A stretch of DNA of 64,000 nucleotides from Epiperipatus broadwayi. Taxonomy: Eukaryota > Onychophora > Udeonychophora > Euonychophora > Peripatidae. Made by a program: the position numbers and the translations under genes. The notes under the pieces are model-generated. The model was not told the origin of the DNA. It worked only from the letters and a program-made list of their open reading frames with translations, and did not search any database. Every line of letters begins with the position of its first letter. Position 1 is the first letter of the stretch. Positions 26,421-39,870 of this stretch are shown piece by piece. The stretch lies in NCBI GenBank assembly GCA_028023455.1, contig JAQFVV010000229.1:620501-684500 (forward strand). The letters run 5' to 3'.

Positions 26421-28340
26421 GTTCTACTGTATTTCAATTATTTTTCTCCAAATTTTATTTTTATGTTACCTCTATTTTCATTAAAAATTGTATTATAAAA
26501 CAGTCGTTTCTCTGCTGTTATCAGAAAAATAATTTAATTTCTTAATGTTTTATATTTCAGAAATAAAGCATAATTTTGTTTAGGTTTTTTTACATTCCAT
26601 CCATAATTTATTTATTACTTGCATTAATTTCAGCATTTTTTGTATTTATACAATTTACATTGCACTTTTTAATCATAATGATTTTTTTGTGCTTTTTGTA
26701 TATTTCTTGAATATTTTTAAAAACTTTTCATACATAATATTAATATCATTAATTTTTTTAACATCATTCCGCTAAATTTCTTGTAAAAAATTTCTAATTA
26801 CTTTATTATTGTACAATATCAATTTATTTTCAACTATTTCTGATATTTTCTTATGTTGTATTTTGTTTGAAATAGATATAAATGTAATATAATGTTCAGA
26901 AATCTTTTCTTTAATAGTAAAATCAATAATAAATATGACTTTTATTAGGCTTGTATTAATGTATAAAAAAAACTTTATTATTCATTAATATATGAATTAT
27001 AATTTCTTTTCATGTGTATGTTTTAACATAACAAAATAGTCCATAAGCAACTAATGCATGTATATAATATTCAACAATTTTAGAATTTTTATATAAATCA
27101 ATATTCATATGATATATTAGTTTGTCTTAAATATTTTAAATATGATTTTTATTCTTCTATAAACATTTTATAATCATTATCTGGTGGTGTGCATATTGAC
27201 AATAACATAACCTTTTTTGCTATTTCATTCGAGTTATATGAATCACTTGAAAGTTATTAAAATTGGTTCCCATTTTTCAACAAAAAATTTTCTTTAATAA
27301 ATATCTATATACTTCAAACTTTTCTGTGATTTCTATAAAGTGTATTTTTTTTATACTTTATAAGATTATAAAAATTAAATTCTTTATGTTTTATATTTCT
27401 TTCAATTAATATTATAAAATCAATTAGATTATTGTAAGAGTATATAGTTGCAATTAATTCATGCCATTTTTTTTTTATTTTCTAAAGTTAGCAAAGCCTC
27501 TCATAAATAATGTTTTCAATATTACATTCTTTAATTTGTAGGTCTGTCTTCAAATGTATTAAAATTCTTTACTTACTTGAAAACATAATAATACATACAC
27601 AAGCTACATATAATTATATTATTAATTGATGGCTCATGGTCTTTTATTCTAGTTCATCCACAAATATCTTATCACTATCTATAGCGTATTGCTTTTATTT
27701 CCCTAATAGATGATTTCAAATGAACTTTAATTTTCAAGGTATCCTTTATAAATATTTCATTATTCTAAAGAACTCATTTTCAAGATCTAAAAACATTATA
27801 TTTAGTGATATTGAATTATTTTATCACTTAAGGAAGATTGGTAGATTATTAAACTAATTACAACTTAAGTGCATAGCTATGCATTTATTGTGATAATAAT
27901 TATTCTATTTATTCTAATACTTATGAGTTTGTATAAATATTTAAAAAAGAAATTTATTTTCTATAAATTCTTCATAAACATAATATTGATTCATTTCATA
28001 ATCCGTAGTTGTAAATCTCCTTCATAATAATCGTAAAATATTTTAAATTATTTTTTAAAACTATTATAAACAGAGTTTATTAATAAAATTATTAAGAAGC
28101 AAATTTTATCATCTTTTCAAACAAAATCTATTAAATAAAATTAAGTACATAAAAAAATCTTTCATTTTCTTGAATAGTAAAACTATCAAAAAAAAAAAAA
28201 AAAATTTATAATTTAAAAACCCCCCCCCCCAAAAAAAAAAAATTTCCAAGTTTTTTTATAATAAAAGAAAAATCTCTCTCCTCAATATAAGGTAAGGAAA
28301 GATTATATATTCCCATAATTAACTAAAGACTTTCAATACA
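26421..28340. other. AT-rich intronic stretch with poly(A)/poly(C) runs
   Basis: No coding sequence is recognised. Homopolymer tracts of A, then about 12 C, then A lie at about 28187-28245. Confidence 0.6.
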
Positions 28341-28349
28341 AAAATCACC

Positions 28350-29150
28350 GAATCTGCGTGTGTGGAATGGTAAAACAGCGGCCATAGGAATTGACATCAG
28401 CAACATAGTAAAAATAATGGTATGTTGTTGCATGCAGCGTTTTCTATATATATTACCAAAAGTGCCACTCTCTGACCACATCCTACAAAAAAAATTTCCC
28501 CAGATTGAGCGAACAACCAGTCATTCCATCAACAGACCTCCACCTTCAAAGATAATGTAAATAGATATTGATATTTTCAAGCACTACCCTATTCAGACAA
28601 AAAATCTCCATTTGGGATGCTCGTACCCACACAAAACTCTACCATTCCTTACCTCAGTGGTAACAATCATGTGGTCACCAGGTTTTCAAGCATCTCAAGC
28701 TGGAGCCAAGGTTCCTGGACTTTCTCGTAAAAATCAACCTGAATTCACTCCAGACAAACTGGTTCCTGCACTACAGGAGATTCCTCAAGAATATAGATCC
28801 TATGTATCACAACTGCCATAGAACCTGTGAAACCTTTGATCATATGATAAATAATTGCCCAGCATATGACAAAATCAGAACTTTCATTACTTACCACTGC
28901 CACTTTTCCCTGAACAAAATCTTAAGTATTAAATGCTGCTTCCTGTCCAAGGATTATGTCACCACAAGACTCTCAACCTTTCTCACTTATGCCATCTGGA
29001 TGGCCAGATGTCACAACAAGTTTACCTTTCCTCATCCCAAGCCTGAAGACACATTCATTTCCAAGCTAAAGGAATTTTGCCATAAGGACAGAATAATCTC
29101 TTCCAGATTTTTATTTGACAACACGTGGAGCCTGATTAAGCTGGATTAAC
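28350..29150 (+). pseudogene. Non-LTR retrotransposon 3' fragment (C-terminal zinc-knuckle region)
   Basis: The GC-richer block holds broken plus-strand frames. The last one (about 28802-29149) contains CHRTCETFDHMINNCPAY, the Cx2-3C..H..C zinc-knuckle-like motif found at the C-terminus of many LINE reverse transcriptases (zf-RVT type). A helical tail with TFLTYAIWMARCHNKF follows. Upstream frames at 28360-28560 and 28612-28821 lie in a different register and read as decayed ORF. There is no RT core in the window, so this is a 5'-truncated copy. A similar domain occurs at 53780-54316. Confidence 0.65.
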
Positions 29151-31379
29151 AACACCAGTAACCACATCAGAACATTTGGTTGCCTGACTAACATGGATAA
29201 CTATTATTTCTGATTTACAATTGTATCATTATTACATATGGTTTTTCAATAAAATTATTTATAAATAAAGTAACATCTTTATAAACACATATAATAGAGC
29301 TGCATTAACTTCAAATGGTAAACAATTAATAAACCATTCTCCAAATATTACAAAGGTTATAAATTTATTATTTCAATTATTAATATGGCTCATAATAGAT
29401 GGTGGCATGGCTAACAATAAATATACTCAGTAACTTCAAATGCTAAATGGCTAAATTATAATCAACATTTTTTATAAGATAAACATGTATGCAATTCTGA
29501 ACTTCATCTCTTAAATTACTCTGTAAATATTCAACTGGCTAAGCATCATGTGCATTTCAATAAAGCTTTAAGCATATTTTTATTCTTAGGTATTAATTTA
29601 AAAAAATTCTCACTATTATATTTTATTTATCACTTTACTTAGACTGCATTTAAATATACCGAGATCACAACCAACTTCATATATTTTTAATATCTCTATA
29701 TCTTTTCAAGAATTAATATTATATAACCATTATCTCAGATCTATATTATAATGTTATTCATTTTGAAAGATCAAATTCTTCAGCACAAAATGTATATATG
29801 TATCAATACATATTTATTTCAAAACTTGAGAAGTTTATTTAGTTTATAATTTTCATTCTAAATGATTTAATCGTGTATATTTTTAATATTATTTATCAAA
29901 TAATTATTTATTTATGAAGTGAATCTATTTAATAAATCAAGCTTTTTTCATTAATTACTTTAAATTTAAAACAGGCAAAAACTCACTATACGTATTGCCA
30001 CACATAGCAAGCTAGAGTAATCAATGGATGCCAGAAGGCTTGTGCATAAACAAGCATAAAAAGTGGTGGTCATGTGACGTTTATTATTTTAATTTTTTTT
30101 TAATTATTTATAAACCCATTTCTATTTCTCTTTCTTCCAAGTATTAAAATAATACCTAACATTACCTTTTAAAATATGTAAACCTAACTTATAATATATA
30201 TATACTTTTATCTTTTCAAACAAACATGATATTAAAATGTATTAAATTTATATTTGTGAGCTGATAATACGTTTCAAGTCTTTATTCATGATTGATTTTA
30301 CAAAGTCAATATTAATTTATTACATATGCTAAAGATTGTGAATAACATTCAAATTAATCTCCTCCTTTTGTCTTTGAAGAATTATTCTGACTGTAAAATA
30401 TACAATATAAAATATTATTTTACAGCAAGATAGATATTTTAATAAAAATTAAATTACCAAAGAGAGAAAACTTGCGAAAATTGTGCTAATGATATGCAAA
30501 TAAATATTTTAATGATTTTTTTATGTATTGAAAGTTATAGTACAGTAAAAATTTGTTTAAAATAAATTGTTTGCAGTTTTCTTTCTAAATAAAAGTCATT
30601 TATGAGTAGATTTTTCTTATGGTTTTTAAAACAACAATACACAGCATCATCTCTGACTACAAAGATATTTTACATTTTTTTTGATAAGGTTCTTGCACGA
30701 AGTTTTTACTGTGTTATTTAAAATTTTCCGAAAACTTTGATGAAAACATTAATGTTACTATTGAAAAATAACTAAATTATAAGATTTTAACAATGGAATC
30801 AGGTTACATTTTAGATACTAATAAATAAAATATTTAGCAAGCAGACAAAGCTATATGGAGTATACTTTCCATATCTGGAAAAAAATAATTAAAAATAAAA
30901 ATTCAAAAACTTATTTAATTATTCATTCATGACTTCTGTTTTGATAAGCTAACATTTCAATTACCATTTGGTTGTTTCATTTTGAAACTTCATGATTATT
31001 TTAAATGAAATGTGATATTAATTCTCTTTCCTTCCATATATTTTTTCTACTAGTTGACATCAGAGAGAGAGCGCTAATTAAATATAAGTTTACACAATCA
31101 ACTTACAAAAAGTCTCTTATTTATCACACACTATTTTCTGTCCTTGTTATCAAACGATTTAATTTCGTTATAATATTTATAAAATAATTAATGAGACAAA
31201 TCTGATTGACTATTAATCAATAAATGTCACTAGACTTTATGATTTTTACTATTTTTAAATTTCTATTGAGAATTAATTAATATCTTATATAGAAAGTCAA
31301 AACAATTTTTGGTTATTTTTGTCTGCAGATTCAAAATTATTAATAACACTAATAATTTAATTAACTTGATAATGAAATA
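29151..31379. other. AT-rich intronic stretch with a small foldback relative
   Basis: About 29990-30080 is related, in inverted orientation, to the hairpin element at 24421-24600. Otherwise no gene or repeat is recognised. The 60-codon frame at 31005-31187 is unremarkable. Confidence 0.55.
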
Positions 31380-32030
31380 AACAATGAGGATTTCCAATGC
31401 CTCAACAAGCTTTGTGATAAATGCTTAGCTAGAGAAAGCATTTAAAATATTTCTATCAGGACCCCCTCCCCAAACCTTTGACTATGTTTTCATGCTCTGG
31501 TCCTCAGAGAGATGCTAGGGTAGATTCAGACACTAGATCTAAAAATACCAACCCAAAGTCAGCATTTAACTAAAATATATTTATTTAGTGGAAAATCTGA
31601 AATTTTCAGACACCTACATGTCTTCAAACCCAGCTATATGGGGCTGAGAGATCTTCAGCCATACCATATATTAATAGTCTTAGCAATATAACATGCATAA
31701 GACTTAAGTCAGAGACTATAAATAGTCAAAATAAGAGTCATGTCATAGATCACATGACCCCACTCTCTTAAGCTTGTAAGTTATAAACAATGAGGATTTT
31801 TAGAACTAGTGTCTGAACCTACCCTAGCACCTCTCTGAGAAGTGCCAGAGCATGAAATTATAGTCAAATATTTGGGGGAAGGGGGATCCTGACAGAGATA
31901 TTTTAAATGCTTTCTTTAGCTAAGCATTTATTACAAAGCTTGTTGATGCATTGGCAATCCTCACTGTTTATAACTTACAAGCTCAAGAGAGTGGGATCAT
32001 GTGATCTATGACTTTTATTTTGACTATTGA
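31380..32030. mobile_element. Foldback element, about 650 bp, composite
   Basis: The left arm 31380-31548 and the right arm 31798-31975 are inverted repeats. Shared blocks include AACAATGAGGAT, CAACAAGCTTTG, ATGCTTAGCTA, AGCATTTAAAATAT and GATGCTAGGGTAG or its near-equivalent. A second inverted pair is nested: 31722-31795 pairs with 31968-32030 (GTCATAGATCACATGA with TCATGTGATCTATGAC, and CTTGTAAGTTATAAACA with its complement). The core AGTGGAAAATCTGAAATTTTC and ATTAATATATGGTAT-type blocks match the element at 11965-12395. No ORF. The overlapping inversions suggest a rearranged or doubly inserted MITE. Confidence 0.8.
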
Positions 32031-33043
32031 TAATGAAATGTCTAAAATCTTTTTTTTTTAATTTAAGTTTTTGATTTAGGACTAACAGTATAAAAAATAG
32101 AATTATAAAAATAATCGTTTTTTTTTTTTTAGGTAAAACAAATTATTTAACTTTTTTGCATTTGACCTTTGTTCCACCTATATTTAGTGAGAATTTGAAT
32201 TAATAGTGCAACATTTTAGTCTTAATATTAAAACCTTTAATTAATATTATAAATCAATAAATTGGGTTTTCTTTGTTAGAATTTAAAATTATAAATGAAA
32301 ATAATTCTAAAAAATCACACGTGAACTTTCCAAATATAAAAATCTGAAATACATAATGAAAATAATGGTTTTATGATTACTACTTCTGTCATAATGCTAT
32401 TATAAAAAGAAAATTAATGAAATATTTGTTAAATCTATCCAATTTTTAAATATTAATGAATTATTATAAAGACATAGCAAATCTTGTGTAAAGTTTTATA
32501 TTTTTTAAATTATTAAACAAATTTAGAATTAACACTGATACAATGTAAAGACCATAATTTTCTTTGCTTCTCATATAATGTTAATATAAGTTTCTTAATT
32601 TATATTTTCAAAAGTAAAACATATTTCTAAAAAATGTATGTGAAAATATAAATATAATTTTCTTTTAATAATTTTAATGAAAATATTTTGTAAAAATAAT
32701 TACCAGTAATTAAATACACTATTAGACTATGCAATTTTTTTCTGACTGCTTCAAAAAATATATTGGGTAATTTTTAATATTGGTGTTCAAAAAAGAAACC
32801 AATTACCAGTCTGGAGTTTTGTTGGGAGTCTTTCCACTTTTATATTCAGTAGATTCCTCTTATTGATTTATTAGTTACAAAAAAAATCTGAAGCTATTAC
32901 TAGTCACAGAGCAGTTTATTTTGAGTTTTCAGAACAAATTGATGATAAATAATAGTTTTATAGGCCAAAAAAGATATTTACAGCTTTAGCACATCAGTAC
33001 TATTACAGTATTTTATAAGAAATATAGTACTTCATAAAAAATC
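32031..33043. other. AT-rich intronic stretch
   Basis: No feature recognised apart from poly(T) runs. Confidence 0.55.
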
Positions 33044-33769
33044 ATATTAATGGTTAAAGCCTGAAATCCAGGCACGGCCGCTTAGGAGCATTGTTTACGT
33101 GTCAAAACACATGAAAATGCCATTTGGGTGGCCACGGCCTTACAGGCTAATACAACATTTACGTATTGTATTAACTCATTGAGCTACGCCACTTTACATG
33201 ACATTGCACAAAAATATTATGGCATGTTTTGTGCTTTGAAGCTATTTACGGGTATTCCTTCTATTCATAGCTGATTACAGTATCGCTTGAGGGGGTTTAA
33301 ATTTCAAGGTGTATGACTTTTTCAAATCTCCATAATAGAGTAATGTCATTTCAATTTAAAAAATGTTGTTAATTATTAATAATTGTCATATGGTCCCCAC
33401 CCTTCCCAAAAAAAGGTTAATATGTAAAAAATTGGCAAAGTGTGTTCGAACAGGCTTCGACAAAGCTCATGCGCTAAGTCATGTTTCAGCGTGGGGGAAA
33501 ATATTCGAGACCACTAAAAGGTCTGAGATGAACATGCAATTTTGAAACTTTTCTTCAGAATTGCTGAGTACAGAAAGTGTGTGAGATTTTCTTTTTTTTT
33601 TTGTCAGGCACACGTAATGTCCACTTTTTACTACAGCAATAAAATTGAATAAATAATTGTAAAAAGTCCAAAGTTTGTGTCCTTTTTTGTTGTTTTTTAT
33701 TTCATGAGAAATTGACAAGTATTTGGATTCAATTTTTTGCAGTGGGGTTAAAATAAATGACGACTTTGG

Positions 33770-34275
33770 TTGACTTTTTGTTAAGAATAACAAATTACAA
33801 AATACCCCCACCCCCACAAACAGTTTATTGTAGAAGGCTAAAAAAAAAAAAAAGGTAATTCGAATGAAATAGAAATCAAAGTAAAAAGTGAGAAAAAGTT
33901 GTTTTAAAAAAAAAGAAAAAAGTTAAATTCTTGACTTTTTGGTTACAATTCTTTTTCCGAATGTGTGGGGATGGGTGTTTGAAAACAATTTTTTAATCGG
34001 CAAAAACACAAAAGTAAATTTTGATTTAATATTAAGAAAAACAATTACATCAACCAAAAAAAAATCAAAATTTGAAACAAGTCCCAAAGTTTATTCTCTT
34101 TTTTCAGCGCTTTTAAAATAATTGATTATTTTTGTTGCCTTTTTGTTAATAATAACAGTACGAATTCCTCGTCCCCCACTCAAAAAGCTGTTTCTTGTAG
34201 TAGCCCCCCCCCCCCAAAAAAAAGGCTAATTCAAACATAATCTAAATCAAAGTGAAAACAAGTTGTGTTTTTTTT
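33770..34275. repeat. Two diverged tandem units of about 365 bp inside the outer TIR element
   Basis: The stretch 33776-33910 (TTTTGTTAAGAATAACA, a poly-C patch, TTTATTGTAG, poly-A, then AAATCAAAGTAAAAAG..AGTTGTTTT) recurs in the same order at about 34141-34270 (TTTTGTTAATAATAACAG, CCCCCACTC, TTTCTTGTAGTAG, poly-C/A, AAATCAAAGTGAAAA..AGTTGTGTTTT). The flanking sequence is looser but similarly ordered, suggesting an old tandem duplication. Confidence 0.65.
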
Positions 34276-34590
34276 AAAAAAAGTAAAATTAATAATAATA
34301 AGAAAAATCATTTAGTCAAGCCAAAAAAAGGTAGAATTAAGTTCTAAACAAGTCGCAAATAATTGTATTCTATTTTTTCGGCGGTGCGATTCAAACAAAT
34401 TTTCTGACGTCATGAAAGGGTCCAAATTTTTCAAATGATAAAAAGAAAAAAAATACAATTAGCAAAATTTGTTGAAAAAATGTCAGTCAGGTTCCAAAAA
34501 AACCCACAAAAAGTAACGAAAATGAATATCAGAATTTGTTTAATAATAAAGAAATCATGTTCTAAATGAAATAAAAATTATTCATTTAAT

Positions 34591-35569
34591 CAATATTAGG
34601 TAAAGGTTTACTATAACGGTCTATGGGTGTTTGCCCTTTATTGTTTAAAATTTAAACTAAGTTGTTTGACAATCTTACATGTATGTTATTATATTACAAA
34701 TAAATTAAAATTTATTCAAATGTAAAAGATAATAAAAAAAAACATTACCTTTTTAAACATAATTATGTCCTCTACACACTAGGAAGTTGAAGAAAAAAGT
34801 GGTATTGCTGTATCTACTCCGGAGGGAAAATTCATGCAGGTATGGTGAAAACAAAGCTCTGCTAGTGCCAGATTGGAATTTCAGCTTACGCTTCGCTCTC
34901 ATCCACATGTTTTCAATATTCTGGGTGTGTATGTCTTGGTTTTTGGGATGCACAAAGTTGTCCTGATGGATGACAACCGAATGCATATACACACCATTGT
35001 TGAGACTGCTTATCTTATTGTACGCAGCCCAGCCATCGGAAATAATGTGCGTAACTGGTAAAATAAACTGCTGTATCAGCCCCTCCAGTGTATCAGCCAT
35101 CCTGTCTGCAACTTCTATCAAGAAGCACTTTTTTGATTCTCTCTCTATACTGCCAGAATAGCAGCAACACTCAAAATTTCACCATCAGGTACTAAGCATG
35201 TAGCAGAAATTTTTTCCAACTATAAAACTGTACACGTGTGCGTGTAATTCACTCCGTTGAACACATAGGGTGTCTTTTTTTTTTTCAACATGTGCTATAA
35301 ATGTAGTTATTTTAAATTCTTAAATTGTAGACAGTTTAAATTCTTAACTTTCAAACAAATTAAAAGTAATTCTTTTAATTAATGTGGTGTAATTAATCCA
35401 ACATTCAAAAAGTTTTTTTATTTATTATTATCTTTTATATTTGATTAAATTTTAATTTATTTGTAATATAATAACATACACATAAGATTCTCAAACAATT
35501 TAGTTTAAATTTTAAACATTAGAGGGCAAACACCCATAGACTGTTATAGTAAACCTTTACCCAATAATA
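34591..35569 (-). mobile_element. Merlin-family DNA transposon with long TIRs (963 bp plus 8-bp TSDs)
   Basis: TIRs of about 115-120 bp run inward from GGTAAAGGTTTACTATA at 34599 and from the complement of TATAGTAAACCTTTACC ending at 35561. The target duplication is CAATATTA (34591-34598) versus CAATAATA (35562-35569), 8 bp with one mismatch, as expected for Merlin (IS1016-related). Between the TIRs lies a partial Merlin transposase on the minus strand. The element sits inside the larger TIR transposon 33052-35689 and is therefore the younger insertion. Confidence 0.93.
34753..35175 (-). pseudogene. Merlin (ISXO2-like DDE) transposase, N-terminally truncated
   Basis: The frame encodes the C-terminal part of a Merlin transposase. 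Upstream of the first Met (35121) the reading continues as YSGSIERESKKCFLIEV, matching the family's GGxERxxxKxFLxEV strand. Then come SDGWAAYN (second catalytic Asp, residue 29 counted from that Met), HQDNFVHP, and HTQNIENMW with the catalytic Glu (residue 70). YLHEFSLRSRYS follows, where the family has YLxEFxWRxR. The first catalytic Asp and the N-terminal domain are absent, and stop codons stand upstream near 35190, so the protein cannot be active. Source element: the surrounding 963-bp transposon. Confidence 0.88.
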
Positions 35570-35866
35570 GAAAAAAAAAACTTTGTCTAAAAAAAGAAAA
35601 AGGTGTGGCGGCCCGGTAACGTTATATTTCATTGATTTTGTCTAGCATCAATGCTCCAAGTGGCTTTGCCCGGATTTCAGGCTTTTACCATATTAATTAA
35701 TCATAGAATTAAAAGATGATTTTAAAATGAAAACTTGCAACTTTATCATTAAAAAAATTTAAAGAAATATTATTATATAATTATTTATTAATTTGATGCT
35801 TATGAAATTGAAAATTTCACACACACATCATTAAATATAAACACATAAATGATTTTCTGTGACAAC

Positions 35867-37449
<1,583 letters not shown>

Positions 37450-37581
37450 AAAGCTAAAGCAGCCTTTCGTGTTCTTCTTACAATCCAGCCTATTATACCT
37501 GTTAATAAAGAATACAAAAAGTTTTCTGAAGTTGTCCATCAACAGGCAGATCTTAAATACGGAAAGTGTCAGAAACATGTG
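37450..37581 (+). CDS. Natriuretic-peptide-receptor-like protein, exon 3
   Basis: A 44-codon, phase 0-0 exon encoding residues 294-337. It continues exon 2 without a gap: DQNDE is followed by KAKAAFRVLLTIQPIIP, the typical KAKEAYxALLT helix of receptor guanylate cyclases. The exon goes on through EYKKFSEVVHQQA and ends YGKCQKHV before the donor GTG|GTAAGT. The Cys in GKC could take part in the membrane-proximal disulphide or an interchain bond, which is inference. Intron 2 before it is about 21.5 kb and intron 3 after it about 24.4 kb, so this 132-bp exon is very isolated. It is too short to stand out as an ORF and is supported by motif continuity plus both splice sites. Confidence 0.9.
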
Positions 37582-39470
37582 GTAAGTGGAGATTTTTTTT
37601 GAAAATGTTTTATTTATATTAACAATCTCTCCTAAATTACTTTTTATAAATGAAGTTATATTTAATTAGAGGATATCATATGGAAAAAAATCCGTAAATC
37701 TTTTTTCAGCTCTTAAGTAATAGGATTATCACTTATCACCATTATCAAAGTTATTATTTATTGTGATAAAAATGGTAGCTGAAAAGAACATGAAAAATAA
37801 TAATAACCAATATTCTAATTATGTAAATCACTTTAATCATTAAAAACAATAAATTATTTTAAGTATGCATTTATTTTCATGCATTTTTCTTTTATTTTTA
37901 TGTTTAGAGTTTTTTCAGTTTTTTTTTTTTTTTTTTTAAATAATTTTTATAATTATGTTTTTATTTATTTATTATAAGCATAAAAATATAAAATTGTTTG
38001 GAAAAAAAAATTCAAATAAATCTGTTTACTATTACTATGTGTAAATTGTAATAGAAACAGTATAAAAAAATGAAATTTATCATTTTAATTATTTTAATTT
38101 TGTTGAGGATGATATCTATCTTCATATTATGAACTAGATACAGGATTATATACGTTTTTTATAGATTTTAATTAGTCATAGTATTTTTTTCCAATTATTT
38201 GACAAAAGAAAAAAATCAATAAATGAATATGTAGTCTATTCTTAATTAGAGGATAAATCCCGGATAAAAATTATCACTATTGAACCATGAGCAAGCCTGT
38301 TAATATATTTTCATTTCACTCTAGGAAACATTTTTGCCCTGAAATGACTGATTAAAGGTTTTTTGTTTTTTTTTATGTTTCATTTCTATATTGAAGCTCA
38401 TATTTGTTTAACAGTGACTTATAAATAATAATGATAATATCATTAACAGAAACAAATAATTAATAGTGCATTCAAACAATAAAGCATTGTTGTAATATTT
38501 AAAGATTGTAATTGTGTAAAATAATAATTAAATACTACCATTTATTTCTTTAGTAAACTTATTTTGCAGATTAAATTTAATAAAATATTTTCTGCACTTT
38601 ATTTGCTACCAAACCTTCAATTATACATAAAATAGTTCACTGGAAATGAGTGCACCAGTTTGTGTGGATGCGAAAATAGAGCTATATTAGTATGTCTTCA
38701 TTATCTTTAGTAGACACAACATTTAAAAGCAAATTTTTGGTCTTGCTATTTTGACTCAGACGAAGTATTGAAAATAATAATGTATATTAATTATTAAACT
38801 ATTAATCGTAAAAATAATTAACATTTAAAATAAACTAATGCTAAAAATATTAATTATAATTTGGGTAATGAAAATAGGTTCAGTGTAACTTTTGCTATAA
38901 TATTGGGAAATTCAAAGAAATCTATCTGTGAAGTCTGCAGCAAGAAAGTGAGTAGGCAGTGGGTTCTAAGCATCAGTTTATTAGAATAAAAAAGGAGATA
39001 GTTTTTTAATAAGTTAGTAAGTAAAGAAATATGGTGTGATAAATGTATATGTTTTAAGTTACAATAATTTGCAAAAATTACATATTAGAGTAGTAAAACA
39101 CTAAGGATTAGATCAATATCAATTCTATTTCTGAATCTGTTATAAATATTCACAAGTCTCAACTCTTAAGATAAAAATGCCATCATGTGTATATTGTGAC
39201 CAATAATACTCTGTGATGTATCTACTAATCAAGTAATCAATTATAAGTATGCCTGAATTTTAACTGATGTCTTCCATGAATCTTTTAAATCAAAAGTAAA
39301 TAAATAATATGTTTTTATTATAGAGAAAACATTATCCAAAATCATTAGCTTATTGTACAGCTAGAATTATTAATAGAGCCACCTCTTCTTGAAGGAAAAA
39401 CACCTTTAAGAAGTATTTTCTAGGACTGAATTTAAATGACAACAGGACTATAAAATCTATGAATATGGAC
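37582..39470 (+). other. Start of receptor intron 3, AT-rich
   Basis: No gene or defined repeat is recognised. A poly(T) run lies near 37920-37938. Confidence 0.6.
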
Positions 39471-39475
39471 ATGTG

Positions 39476-39788
39476 TGATCTAAATGCTAAACAAAGGATC
39501 AAGAATAGAATGAATCATCTATTCTTAGTGCTCTGATATTTATAAGAATACCTTACTTAATTATTGCAATCAAAGTGTTAAAGGTGAGGTTTTAACTGTA
39601 GCCTTGTATAATTGATTAGAAGCTTAATAACTCTTACTTGCCATATTTCACCTAGCTAAAAAATAAATTTCACTCTCAATTACCAACAATGTTTAAAAAA
39701 GATATGCTTACAAACATCAGAGCTCCAAGAAAATGTAGATTCATTCTATTCTTGATCCTTTGTTTGACATTTATAGTGTATTTAATTC
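39476..39788. repeat. Foldback sequence with about 75-bp inverted repeats
   Basis: AAACAAAGGATCAAGAATAG followed by AATGAAT (about 39488-39515) is mirrored by ATTCATTCTATTCTTGATCC and TTTG at about 39738-39768. The pairing extends outward into AAATG/CATTT and inward through GCTCTGAT/ATCAGAGC. The spacer of about 160 bp has no coding content. It lies just upstream of the second Penelope-like fragment. Confidence 0.75.
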
Positions 39789-39870
39789 ATAGCTTGAAGG
39801 AGGGTGATTTTGACTTTTTGTTTATACATACATTGATCTATATTTAATTTAAAGTTTATATATATATATA

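Larger units (their letters stand above)
33044..35697. mobile_element. TIR DNA transposon (non-autonomous), interrupted by a Merlin element; includes 8-bp target duplications
   Basis: The ends GGTTAAAGCCTGAAATCC (33052) and the complement of GGATTTCAGGCTTTTACC (to 35689) form imperfect inverted repeats of about 45 bp, continuing through AGGCACGGCCGCTTAGGAGCA and a matching stretch at the right. They are bounded by a perfect 8-bp direct repeat ATATTAAT (33044-33051 and 35690-35697). The 2638-bp span includes a separate Merlin insertion; without it the element is about 1.67 kb. No transposase of its own is visible. GG...CC ends with an 8-bp duplication would fit Merlin-like or other 8-bp-TSD families, so the superfamily is left open. 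Confidence 0.85.

Noticed and set aside
33479-33817. 112-codon minus-strand frame as transposase of the outer TIR element
   Set aside because: No catalytic motif or family resemblance; it overlaps part of the diverged tandem repeat and poly-T/C runs.
34873-35161. Two plus-strand frames
   Set aside because: Antisense to the Merlin transposase remnant.
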